Of a DNA stretch of 6,968 nt, positions 1 to 4,844 are shown in pieces. Where the stretch lies: positions 1 to 6,968 of the forward strand of contig DHKK01000169.1 in assembly GCA_002404795.1 (NCBI GenBank), read 5' to 3'. Below the pieces are notes generated by a model that saw nothing but the letters and a program-made list of their open reading frames with translations, searched no databases and was not told the origin of the DNA. Made by a program: the position numbers and the translations under genes. Position 1 is the stretch's first letter. Each line of letters starts with the position of its first letter. This DNA comes from Clostridiales bacterium UBA4696 (lineage in GTDB: Bacteria; Bacillota; Clostridia; Oscillospirales; Oscillospiraceae).

Positions 1-55
1 AGTTTGCGTGAAACGGGCCGGAGTATGGCTCTTGGAAAATATTTTCTGTTTCTGC

Positions 56-84
56 TTGACAAAAACCGTCTAATGCGTTAGACT
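56..84 (+). promoter_or_regulatory. Sigma-A-type promoter for the lipoprotein/small membrane protein unit
   Basis: A perfect -35 hexamer TTGACA (56-61) is followed by a 17-base spacer and TAGACT (79-84), which matches 4 of 6 consensus -10 bases. Transcription would start near 91, leaving a leader of about 57 bases before the ATG at 148. The -10 element lies inside an operator-like palindrome, which suggests repression by blocking polymerase. Confidence 0.7.
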
Positions 85-109
85 TGAAGCAAAGTCTAAC
101 GCATTAGAA
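68..109. promoter_or_regulatory. Double operator: two pseudo-palindromes forming a 17-bp inverted repeat
   Basis: Positions 69-85 and 92-108 are perfect 17-base reverse complements separated by six bases. Each arm is also nearly palindromic by itself: GTCTAATGCGTTAGAC at 68-83, and the same site in reverse orientation at 94-109 with one edge change. This is therefore two copies of a GTCTAA-N4-TTAGAC site spaced 26 bases apart, between centres that fall on the -10 element and just after the transcription start. That geometry fits a dimeric repressor of the TetR or MarR kind; the family is inference, because no regulator gene lies in the window. It is unlikely to be a terminator: no T-run follows and it overlaps a promoter. 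Confidence 0.7.
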
Positions 110-147
110 TGCTCGCAATCAAAATCTGCTGCGAGGGGAAACACAAA

Positions 148-888
148 ATGAAAGCAAAAAATATCGTTGTCCTTGTGCTCGCGCTCTGTCTGGCCTTGGG
201 CGCGGCAGCGTGCACAGCGCCATCCGCTGCGGAAGCGGTCGATGCTGCGCCGCAGCAGGCGCAGGCGCCCACCGAAGAAGCGTTCGGCCCGGAAGTCTCC
301 GCGCAGGAAACGACCGCGTCGGCCCCGGCTTCTGCGGAAGCAGACGAAGTGCCGGAAACAGAAGGTTTTGGTGCGGAATCAGACAATGTATGCCCCGTCA
401 CGGACGAGGAGCTTCTGGACCTTGTGCTGGGGCCGGAGATCGCGCTGACAGGGCAGAATGAATTTATTTTTCAGAATCCCACAGAATTGTCGTCGCAGGA
501 GCTTTATATGCTCTTTCTATATTTCAGCGACTATGAAACGTTGGTGAAGGACTGCGAGGACGAAGACAGCGGGGAATTTACCTTTACGAGGGAATATATC
601 TCCGCAGTCCTTTCGAAGTACTTCAAGGATTTTACGCTGGATCTCACGCAGGTCTATGATTACGATTCCGAGCAGGATGCTGCTGTAACAACACAGGTCT
701 CCGGCTTTGGCGGATGCCGCAATCCAAAGCTGGTGGAAAAAGAGACGGATGGCAGCATCGTGACCTTCACGGTGGAGTATTACGTCTATGAGGATACCGC
801 GCAGACAGGAGCGCCGTACATGAGAAAAACCTATCAGGTCGAATTCTATGACGGCGGAGCCTATTATCTGTCAGCGATCGAGAAGTAA
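148..888 (+). CDS. Putative secreted lipoprotein, unknown function
   Basis: This 246-residue protein has a lipoprotein signal peptide: a charged start (MKAKN), a hydrophobic core at about residues 6-18 and a lipobox-like AAAC with the acylated Cys at residue 22. An Ala/Pro/Glu-rich, presumably disordered, tether follows (about 23-85), then a folded acidic C-terminal domain (about 90-246) rich in aromatic residues and predicted beta strands. The protein should be anchored on the outer face of the membrane. I do not recognise the domain; an NTF2-like or similar small alpha/beta extracellular fold is possible but is a guess. The ATG at 148 is preferred over an in-frame ATG at 109 because GAGGGG (133-138) lies nine bases before it, and 109 would fall inside the operator and put a charged stretch before the signal. 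It is the first gene of a unit probably held off by the operator upstream. Confidence 0.8.
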   Translation: MKAKNIVVLVLALCLALGAAACTAPSAAEAVDAAPQQAQAPTEEAFGPEVSAQETTASAPASAEADEVPETEGFGAESDNVCPVTDEELLDLVLGPEIALTGQNEFIFQNPTELSSQELYMLFLYFSDYETLVKDCEDEDSGEFTFTREYISAVLSKYFKDFTLDLTQVYDYDSEQDAAVTTQVSGFGGCRNPKLVEKETDGSIVTFTVEYYVYEDTAQTGAPYMRKTYQVEFYDGGAYYLSAIEK

Positions 889-931
889 AGGATCCGCCCG
901 GTACGCGTAAAAAGAAAAGGAGCGCTGCAGA

Positions 932-1111
932 ATGAAAGAAAACTTGTTCTACATAATCATGCTTGTGGTTACCTGCGGTCTGCTCGCAGAGGACACGTTG
1001 GCCGCGATCCGCTGCCGGAAGCGGGAAGAGGAACTCGGCCTTCGGCTGCAGATCCAGCTGCTCCTGCACGTCCTGATGGTGATCCTCCTGATCGTATTGC
1101 TGGTAAATTGA
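932..1111 (+). CDS. Small two-helix membrane protein (59 aa), unknown function
   Basis: The reading frame encodes 59 residues starting MKENLFYIIM and ending LLIVLLVN. A hydrophobic segment at about residues 5-19 and another at about 41-58 flank a charged, basic/acidic middle (AAIRCRKREEE), suggesting a helical hairpin in the membrane with the charged loop probably cytoplasmic. The start is well supported: AAGGAG (917-922) lies nine bases before the ATG. It begins 43 bases after the lipoprotein stop, on the same strand, with no terminator between, and a hairpin terminator follows its stop, so it is probably co-transcribed with the lipoprotein from the operator-controlled promoter. No family is recognised. 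Its small size makes it easy to miss in automatic annotation. It could assist or regulate a membrane partner, but nothing in the sequence says which. Confidence 0.65.
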   Translation: MKENLFYIIMLVVTCGLLAEDTLAAIRCRKREEELGLRLQIQLLLHVLMVILLIVLLVN

Positions 1112-1115
1112 CGAG

Positions 1116-1157
1116 AAAAACGCCCCGTGCTGCGCAGTGCGTTTCGGGCGGGTTTTT
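1116..1157 (+). terminator. Probable Rho-independent terminator of the first plus-strand unit
   Basis: CGCCC (1121-1125) pairs with GGGCG (1146-1150), followed by GG and five T (1153-1157), directly after the stop of the 59-residue protein. An alternative, mutually exclusive stem AAACGC (1118-1123) with GCGTTT (1139-1144) overlaps it, so the structure is less clean than the other terminators in the window. Confidence 0.6.
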
Positions 1158-1161
1158 ACGG

Positions 1162-1190
1162 TAGAAATTTTTCATAGATTCTGCTATGAT
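1162..1190 (+). promoter_or_regulatory. Candidate promoter for the 112-residue lipoprotein, overlapped by a dyad
   Basis: TATGAT (1185-1190, 5 of 6 consensus) has TAGAAA (1162-1167, 4 of 6) 17 bases upstream. A perfect 6-base inverted repeat, TCATAG (1172-1177) and CTATGA (1184-1189), spans the spacer and the -10 element and could bind a repressor. Transcription would start near 1197. Confidence 0.45.
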
Positions 1191-1210
1191 TGGGATAGGA
1201 ACACAACTCT

Positions 1211-1222
1211 ATACTCGAGTAT
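1211..1222. promoter_or_regulatory. 12-bp perfect palindrome in the leader of the 112-residue lipoprotein
   Basis: ATACTCGAGTAT is a perfect palindrome ending seven bases before the AGGAGGG ribosome binding site. It has no loop, so it is better read as a protein-binding dyad on DNA than as an RNA hairpin. A second -10-like TATACT (1210-1215) overlaps it but lacks a good -35. Chance occurrence is possible. Confidence 0.35.
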
Positions 1223-1243
1223 GATCGACAGGAGGGTCGGAGC

Positions 1244-1582
1244 ATGAAAAAGATCAGATATCTTGCGGCAGCGATTTGCCTGCTGCTCCTGCTGGCCGGA
1301 TGCGCCGGAGAACCGAAGGTGAAGCAGACCTTTGAAGGGAATCTTGCTTCCTACGCCGAGATGACGGACGGGACCTGGACCTGCGACGGCAGGAGCTACG
1401 CCTACCGGCTGGAGATCCGGGGCAGGCTGAGCAGAGCTGCCTGTGATTCTGTGTTCGTCTACCTGAGCAACGTACCGGAGATCTCCTTTGAGCGGGCCGC
1501 GAAGGCCGCTGGCCTGAGCAGCAATCTGGACGATTATTTTGCCCCGGAAGAAGCCGTGCTGGTCGAGCTGGGCACGGAGTAA
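1244..1582 (+). CDS. Small lipoprotein (112 aa), unknown function
   Basis: The protein has a classical lipoprotein signal: MKKIR, a Leu/Ala-rich core at residues 7-17 and the lipobox LAGC with Cys at residue 20. The mature part is only about 93 residues. It contains a short Trp/Tyr-rich region (TWTCDGRSYAYRLEI, about 45-60) with two cysteines (residues 47 and 66) that could pair outside the cell, then an acidic C-terminus with DDYF. The start is clear: AGGAGGG (1230-1236) lies seven bases before the ATG. It stands alone between two terminators, with its own promoter. Small lipoproteins of this general appearance are common in Clostridia, but I cannot name a family or a function. Membrane-anchored and extracytoplasmic is the only location supported. 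Confidence 0.75.
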   Translation: MKKIRYLAAAICLLLLLAGCAGEPKVKQTFEGNLASYAEMTDGTWTCDGRSYAYRLEIRGRLSRAACDSVFVYLSNVPEISFERAAKAAGLSSNLDDYFAPEEAVLVELGTE

Positions 1583-1596
1583 ACGACCAGAGACAA

Positions 1597-1628
1597 AAAG
1601 CCCCTCTGCGTTCATGCAGAGGGGCTTT
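1597..1628. terminator. Bidirectional Rho-independent terminator
   Basis: A perfect 13-bp stem, AAAGCCCCTCTGC (1597-1609) with GCAGAGGGGCTTT (1616-1628), closes a 6-base loop. It sits between two convergent genes: the lipoprotein ending at 1582 on the plus strand and the NSS transporter ending at 1635 on the minus strand. The minus-strand transcript ends in five U (plus-strand A at 1595-1599); the plus-strand transcript has only three. Confidence 0.9.
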
Positions 1629-1634
1629 GCCATC

Positions 1635-2453
1635 TCAGGACAGAATGCCGGTGGACTGCAGAAACAGGATCAGCATCATAACGGGCGCAATATAGCGGAT
1701 CATGACGCGGTAGATGCGCTTGCGGCGGAAATGCTCGCCGTTGCGCTCCATCTCGCCGATCACATAGTCCGGCGTCTTGATCCAGCCGATGAGGATGGTC
1801 GACAGCAGGGCGATGAACGGCATCATGACGCTGTTGCTGACATAGTCCATGATGTCCAGCAGCTGCGCGGCCGAGCCATTGGGCAGCTGCACCTCGAAGT
1901 AGAACACGCTGTAGCCGAGCGCGATCACAGCCGAGGCCGCGAGATAAATGACCGACAGGATGCGCACGGCCTTTTTGCGCTCCCAGTGGAAGATCTCGAC
2001 GCAGTTGGCCGTGATCGACTCGAGCACCGAGATGCAGGAGGTCAGCGTGGCGAAGATCGCCGTGACGAAGAACAGCGCGCCCACCACGACGCCCGCCTTG
2101 CCCATCGCTGCGAAGACCTTCGGCAGCGACACGAACATCAGGCTCGGGCCCGCGCCCATGCCCTCCGTGCCGGAGAAGACGTAGACGGCCGGGATGATCA
2201 TCACGCCCGCGAGCAGCGCGACGGCGGTGTCGAAAAACTCGATCTGGTTGACAGATTTGCCGAGGTCGACCTCCGGCTTTACATACGAGCCGTAGGTGAT
2301 CATAATGCCCATCGAGACGCTGAGCGAGAAGAACAGCTGGCTCATCGCGTCAAGCAGGATCTGCAGGAAGCGGCTGAGCGTCAGCCCCTCAACGTGCGGG
2401 GTGATATAGTTAAAGAAAGCCCTCCACGCCCGTGCGGACCTGGCCGGAAGCAT
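1635..2453 (-). CDS. NSS-family sodium-dependent transporter, C-terminal part (out of frame with its N-terminal part)
   Basis: This frame carries the second half of a neurotransmitter:sodium symporter (NSS/SNF, LeuT-like). Typical family segments are visible: the helix with QLFFSLSVSMGIMITYGSY, then GAGPSLMFVSLPKVF, then FATLTSCISVLE, whose Thr-Ser pair resembles the sodium site in helix 8 of LeuT, and further hydrophobic helices ending RYIAPVMMLILFLQ. The nominal ATG at 2453 has no ribosome binding site, and its first 14 codons overlap the other frame, so this is probably not an independent gene. Homologous sequence begins at about 2411 (NYITP). Joined to the upstream frame by a +1 shift it would give 463 residues, normal for a bacterial NSS protein. 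The substrate, likely an amino acid or related amine, cannot be told. Without the shift this half would be made poorly or not at all. Confidence 0.75.
   Translation of the reverse strand: MLPARSARAWRAFFNYITPHVEGLTLSRFLQILLDAMSQLFFSLSVSMGIMITYGSYVKPEVDLGKSVNQIEFFDTAVALLAGVMIIPAVYVFSGTEGMGAGPSLMFVSLPKVFAAMGKAGVVVGALFFVTAIFATLTSCISVLESITANCVEIFHWERKKAVRILSVIYLAASAVIALGYSVFYFEVQLPNGSAAQLLDIMDYVSNSVMMPFIALLSTILIGWIKTPDYVIGEMERNGEHFRRKRIYRVMIRYIAPVMMLILFLQSTGILS
2407..2425 (-). other. Frameshift point in the NSS gene, with a prfB-like +1 site
   Basis: On the minus strand the sequence reads GGAGGG (2425-2420), CTTT, then CTT TAA C (2415-2409). The first frame stops at TAA (2412-2410) immediately after Gly-Phe-Leu. 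Skipping one base gives AAC and continues into the second frame as Asn-Tyr-Ile-Thr-Pro, a smooth NSS junction. The release factor 2 gene uses CUU UGA C, with an AGGGGG three bases upstream, for programmed +1 shifting; here the stop is UAA and the Shine-Dalgarno-like element lies four bases upstream. A plain one-base insertion, real or from assembly, explains the data equally well. Confidence 0.5.
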
Positions 2454-3027
2454 CGGTCCGCCGCAGCGTCAGCGAATAGACGGCGATGACCACGACCAGC
2501 ACCAGCAGCACCGGCATCATGAACCGCGAGACCTTCTCAATGCCGTCCTCCACGCCGTTGTAGACGATCAGCGCCGTGACGGCCATGAAGACGAGCGCGA
2601 AGACGACAGGGGAGACCGGCGAGGTGATAAAGTCGGTAAAATAGCTGTCCTGCGCGGCGGCCTGTGCCTGCCCGGTCAGGTAGACCACAGCGTATTTTGT
2701 GATCCAGCCGCCGATGACCGCGTAGTAGGTCATGATCAGCACCGGCACGAGGAAGGTCAGAATGCCGAGGAATTTCCACTTCGGGTGCAGCTCGGCGTAT
2801 GCGCCGATGGCGCTTTTGTGCGTCCGGCGGCCGATGGCGATGTCGGAGGTCAGCAGGGTGAAGCCGAACGTCAGCACCAGCACGAGGTAGACCAGCAGGA
2901 ACAGCCCGCCGCCGTCCTTCGCTGCGAGATAGGGGAAGCGCCAGAGATTCCCGACGCCGACTGCGCTCCCGGCAGCCGCGAGCACGAAGCCGAGCTGCCC
3001 GGAAAAATGATTCGCTTTCTTTTCCAT
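2410..3027 (-). CDS. NSS-family sodium-dependent transporter, N-terminal part (frame stops early)
   Basis: This frame gives 205 residues: the first five helices of an NSS (LeuT-fold) symporter. Residues 20-33 (GSAVGVGNLWRFPY) are the hallmark unwound helix 1; by numbering shared with LeuT, Gly20, Ala22, Val23 and Asn27 would be sodium ligands and Arg30 the outer gate. GGG (39-41), SDIAIGRR (61-68), YYAVIGGW (101-108) and KVSRFMMP (165-172) are further family segments. The start is firm: AAGGAG lies ten bases before the ATG. The frame stops at 2410, in the loop after helix 5 (normal bacterial NSS proteins have 11-12 helices), and the rest continues one base out of frame. By itself this fragment could not transport. 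A promoter lies just upstream; the gene is a single-gene unit ending at the terminator at 1597-1628. Confidence 0.8.
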   Translation of the reverse strand: MEKKANHFSGQLGFVLAAAGSAVGVGNLWRFPYLAAKDGGGLFLLVYLVLVLTFGFTLLTSDIAIGRRTHKSAIGAYAELHPKWKFLGILTFLVPVLIMTYYAVIGGWITKYAVVYLTGQAQAAAQDSYFTDFITSPVSPVVFALVFMAVTALIVYNGVEDGIEKVSRFMMPVLLVLVVVIAVYSLTLRRTDASGQVRTGVEGFL

Positions 3028-3058
3028 GATGTTTTTTCTCCTTCGGTAATGCTTGACT

Positions 3059-3087
3059 AGAATACCACGTTACCGGAAGAAAGTAAA
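3059..3087 (-). promoter_or_regulatory. Candidate promoter for the NSS transporter
   Basis: On the minus strand TTTACT (3087-3082) and TATTCT (3064-3059) are separated by 17 bases; each matches 4 of 6 consensus bases. The start would be near 3052, about 25 bases before the ATG at 3027. An inverted repeat CGGTAA (3044-3049) and TTACCG (3070-3075) brackets the -10 element and may be an operator. Confidence 0.5.
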
Positions 3088-3115
3088 GCCGGATCTCGTT
3101 CGCCGATACCGAAAA

Positions 3116-3146
3116 AGCAGCCTGCCGCAGGTCGCGGCAGGCTGCT
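3116..3146 (-). terminator. Rho-independent terminator of the NCS2 permease gene
   Basis: A perfect 13-bp GC-rich stem, AGCAGCCTGCCGC (3116-3128) with GCGGCAGGCTGCT (3134-3146), has a 5-base loop. The minus-strand transcript then runs into five U (plus-strand A at 3112-3116). It follows the permease stop at 3165 by 18 bases and separates it from the NSS promoter. Confidence 0.9.
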
Positions 3147-3164
3147 GTGTATCCATGCAAAAAC

Positions 3165-4508
3165 TCAGTTGGCTTCGTCCGATTTGCGGTCGAGCGTTTC
3201 CTCGGTCAGCGCGCCGATGTCTTCGCCCTTGACCTTCTTCGGCAGCGTCAGAGACAGGATCATCGCGACCACGAACACGCCTGCAACGGGGTTGCCCGAG
3301 AAGATGTCGCTGATGATCTGCGGCATGCCGGAGAAGAATTCCGGGACCTGCGTCACGCCGATGCCGATGGCGAAGGAGGTCGCGGCGATGATGGTGTTGC
3401 GCTGGTCAAAGCCGCACTCGCCGAGCATCGTGACGCCCGAGACGATGATCGCACCGAACATGATGACCGTGCAGCCGCCCAGCACGCAGTCAGGCAGCGT
3501 GGAGAAGAACGCGCCCACCGGCGGGAACAGGCCCGCGAGGATCAGCGTCAGCGCGCCAAACATGATCGTGAACCGGTTGACGACCTTCGTCATGGCGACA
3601 AGGCCGACATTCTGGCTGAAGGACGTGATGGGCGGGCAGCCGAACACGCCGCCGGACACGGCAGAGATAAAGCCGTCGCAGGCAAGAGAGCCGGAGACCT
3701 CTTTTTCCGTGATGTCCCGGCCAAGGCCGCCGGTGCAGACCGCGGAGGTATCGCCGATGGTCTCCGCCGCGGAGACGAGGAACACGAGCGTCACGGAGAT
3801 GATCGCGCCGAGGTCAAACTTCGGCGTGAAGGCAAAGAGCTTCGGCAGGGCGATGATCCCGAGCTCGGAGACCGTCTCCTTCATGGACGCAAAGTCGACC
3901 ATGCCGAAGAACAGGGATACGATATAGCCCACGATCAGGCCGAACAGCACGTACAGCTGCTTCCAGAAGCCCTTGGCAAGCGAATTGTAGACCAGGCAGG
4001 CCGCCAGCGTGATGACCGCGACCAGCAGATTCTGCCACGCGCCGGTGGGGTAGACAGAGGAACTGGCAAACGAGGAAATGCCCGTGGACAGCAGGCTGAA
4101 GCCGATCGTCGTCACGACGCAGGCCGAGACGATGGGGCTGACGAACCGCCGCCAGTATTTCGCAGTCAGACCGAGAAGCCCCTCTATGCAGCCGCCGACG
4201 ATGACCGCGCCGATCATCAGTCCGTAGTCCTTCGCGGCCAGCGTCATCATCGCAGACAAAAACGTGAAGCTCAGGCCCATCACGACGGGCAGCCGGGAGC
4301 CGATGCGCCAGACCGGGTAGAGCTGGATGAGCGTGCCGATACCGGCGACGAGCATCGCGGCCTGGATGAGCAGGGCCGTGTCGATGGCGGTGAACGCCTG
4401 GCCGTTGTACACGGCGACGCTCGCGATCAACATGACGGGCGTGACATTTGCCACGAACATGGCCAGCACGTGCTGCAGGCCGAAGGGGATGGCTTTGCCG
4501 ACCGGCAC
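3165..4508 (-). CDS. NCS2-family xanthine/uric-acid-type permease (main open frame)
   Basis: This frame encodes 447 residues of a nucleobase:cation symporter-2 protein, a 14-helix membrane carrier that imports purines such as xanthine or urate with protons. The key positions known from XanQ-type permeases are all present: His13 in GLQH of helix 1, Glu249 in SAAETIGDTSA of helix 8, Asp278 in ACDGF, and Gln299-Asn300 in the signature SQNVGLVAMTKVVNR. Purine preference (xanthine versus urate) cannot be assigned; uracil is unlikely given the Q-N signature. The open frame begins at a GTG with no ribosome binding site. The conventional start (ATG at 4572, with AAGGAG nine bases upstream) is one base out of frame; joined, the protein would be 468 residues, the family norm. 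The core helices are intact, so the carrier could work only if some initiation or shifting occurs near 4508. Confidence 0.85.
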   Translation of the reverse strand: MPVGKAIPFGLQHVLAMFVANVTPVMLIASVAVYNGQAFTAIDTALLIQAAMLVAGIGTLIQLYPVWRIGSRLPVVMGLSFTFLSAMMTLAAKDYGLMIGAVIVGGCIEGLLGLTAKYWRRFVSPIVSACVVTTIGFSLLSTGISSFASSSVYPTGAWQNLLVAVITLAACLVYNSLAKGFWKQLYVLFGLIVGYIVSLFFGMVDFASMKETVSELGIIALPKLFAFTPKFDLGAIISVTLVFLVSAAETIGDTSAVCTGGLGRDITEKEVSGSLACDGFISAVSGGVFGCPPITSFSQNVGLVAMTKVVNRFTIMFGALTLILAGLFPPVGAFFSTLPDCVLGGCTVIMFGAIIVSGVTMLGECGFDQRNTIIAATSFAIGIGVTQVPEFFSGMPQIISDIFSGNPVAGVFVVAMILSLTLPKKVKGEDIGALTEETLDRKSDEAN

Positions 4509-4572
4509 GCGGTCCGTCGAGCTTATAGATGTTGTCGACGGAGGCCGGTGCGCGGGATCTCTGGTCTTTCAT
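4509..4572 (-). other. Out-of-frame N-terminal segment of the NCS2 permease
   Basis: From the ATG at 4572 translation reads MKDQRSRAPASVDNIYKLDG, which ends in the VDNIYKLDG tail typical of NCS2 N-termini in Bacillota. The next bases, GGA CCGCGTG, should read Gly-Arg-Val-Pro-Val-Gly-Lys-Ala but contain one extra C (4512 or 4511). Without it the first 20 codons join Arg and then the main frame at 4508. As given, ribosomes starting at 4572 enter a wrong frame that stays open to 3814 but has no homology-like features. Unlike the NSS break there is no slippery or stop codon here, so an insertion mutation or assembly error is the likelier cause. Confidence 0.7.
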
Positions 4573-4665
4573 TTGTAAAATCTCCTTTTATTTGATGGCC
4601 GGAACCGGGACTCCGGTGGCAGACGCCGGGCCCGAAAAGGGAAAAGTGACCCACGCCGACCGTTA
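4573..4665 (-). other. GC-rich structured 5' leader of the NCS2 permease transcript
   Basis: The transcript from the promoter at 4682-4710 would carry about 100 untranslated bases. They include a hairpin ACCGG/CCGGT (4604-4608 and 4613-4617, 4-base loop) that can extend with GCC/GGC (4598-4600, 4618-4620), and the self-complementary CGGGCCCG (4627-4634). The hairpin ends about ten bases before the AAGGAG site. I could not match it to the purine, NMT1/xanthine, guanidine or ZTP riboswitches from memory, so a regulatory role is only a possibility. Confidence 0.3.
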
Positions 4666-4679
4666 TTCTGACCTCAGAA
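4666..4679. promoter_or_regulatory. Operator-like palindrome at the NCS2 transcription start
   Basis: TTCTGA (4666-4671) and TCAGAA (4674-4679) form a perfect 6-2-6 dyad directly downstream of the permease -10 element, over the expected start site. The position suits a repressor, plausibly purine-responsive given the gene; the regulator is unknown. Confidence 0.45.
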
Positions 4680-4681
4680 CC

Positions 4682-4710
4682 AGTATAGCCGTTAAAAATC
4701 CGTAAAGCAA
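4682..4710 (-). promoter_or_regulatory. Promoter for the NCS2 permease
   Basis: On the minus strand TATACT (4687-4682, 5 of 6 consensus) lies 17 bases downstream of TTGCTT (4710-4705, 3 of 6). The weak -35 may indicate low basal activity or help from an activator. Confidence 0.5.
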
Positions 4711-4730
4711 GACAAAAAATCAGTTTGCCT

Positions 4731-4756
4731 CACAAAAATTCAGTCAACTTTTTGTG
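4731..4756. repeat. AT-rich inverted repeat between the CHR and NCS2 units
   Basis: CACAAAAA (4731-4738) and TTTTTGTG (4749-4756) are perfect 8-base reverse complements around a 10-base spacer. The repeat lies about 20 bases upstream of the NCS2 -35 element, so it may be an upstream regulator site; a weak extra terminator is also possible. Confidence 0.35.
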
Positions 4757-4803
4757 CAAGCTGCAGATCCGCTGCCATCTCCGTGCAGAGGTCTTGACAC
4801 AAA

Positions 4804-4837
4804 CCGCCCGGCAGGTGCTTTCGCGCCTGCCGGGCGG
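4804..4837 (-). terminator. Terminator hairpin of the CHR transporter operon
   Basis: CCGCCCGGCAGG (4804-4815) and CCTGCCGGGCGG (4826-4837) form a perfect 12-bp stem. It extends inward by a G-U pair and two G-C pairs to a TTTC loop. It begins eight bases beyond the last CHR stop. The U-run after it on the minus strand is short (three), so termination may be weaker than at the other hairpins here. Confidence 0.75.
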
Positions 4838-4844
4838 AGCTTGC

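Noticed and set aside
69..108. Inverted repeat as a transcription terminator of an upstream gene
   Set aside because: No T-run follows on either strand and the arms overlap a TTGACA-17-TAGACT promoter, so an operator is the better reading.
1539..2489. Plus-strand open frame of 316 codons opposite the NSS gene
   Set aside because: It runs through a strong terminator, has an Asp/His/Arg-rich composition without motifs and lies antisense to recognisable transporter helices.
3147..4595. Long plus-strand open frame of 482 codons opposite the NCS2 permease
   Set aside because: Its product is a monotonous Asp/Arg/His/Ala/Gly/Glu mix with no domain, it lacks a ribosome binding site, and the opposite strand has clear NCS2 motifs. 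It is a by-product of GC-rich third positions.
4573..4675. Known purine or xanthine riboswitch upstream of the NCS2 gene
   Set aside because: The conserved core bases of the purine class, and what I can recall of the NMT1, guanidine and ZTP classes, are not apparent; a covariance search would settle it.
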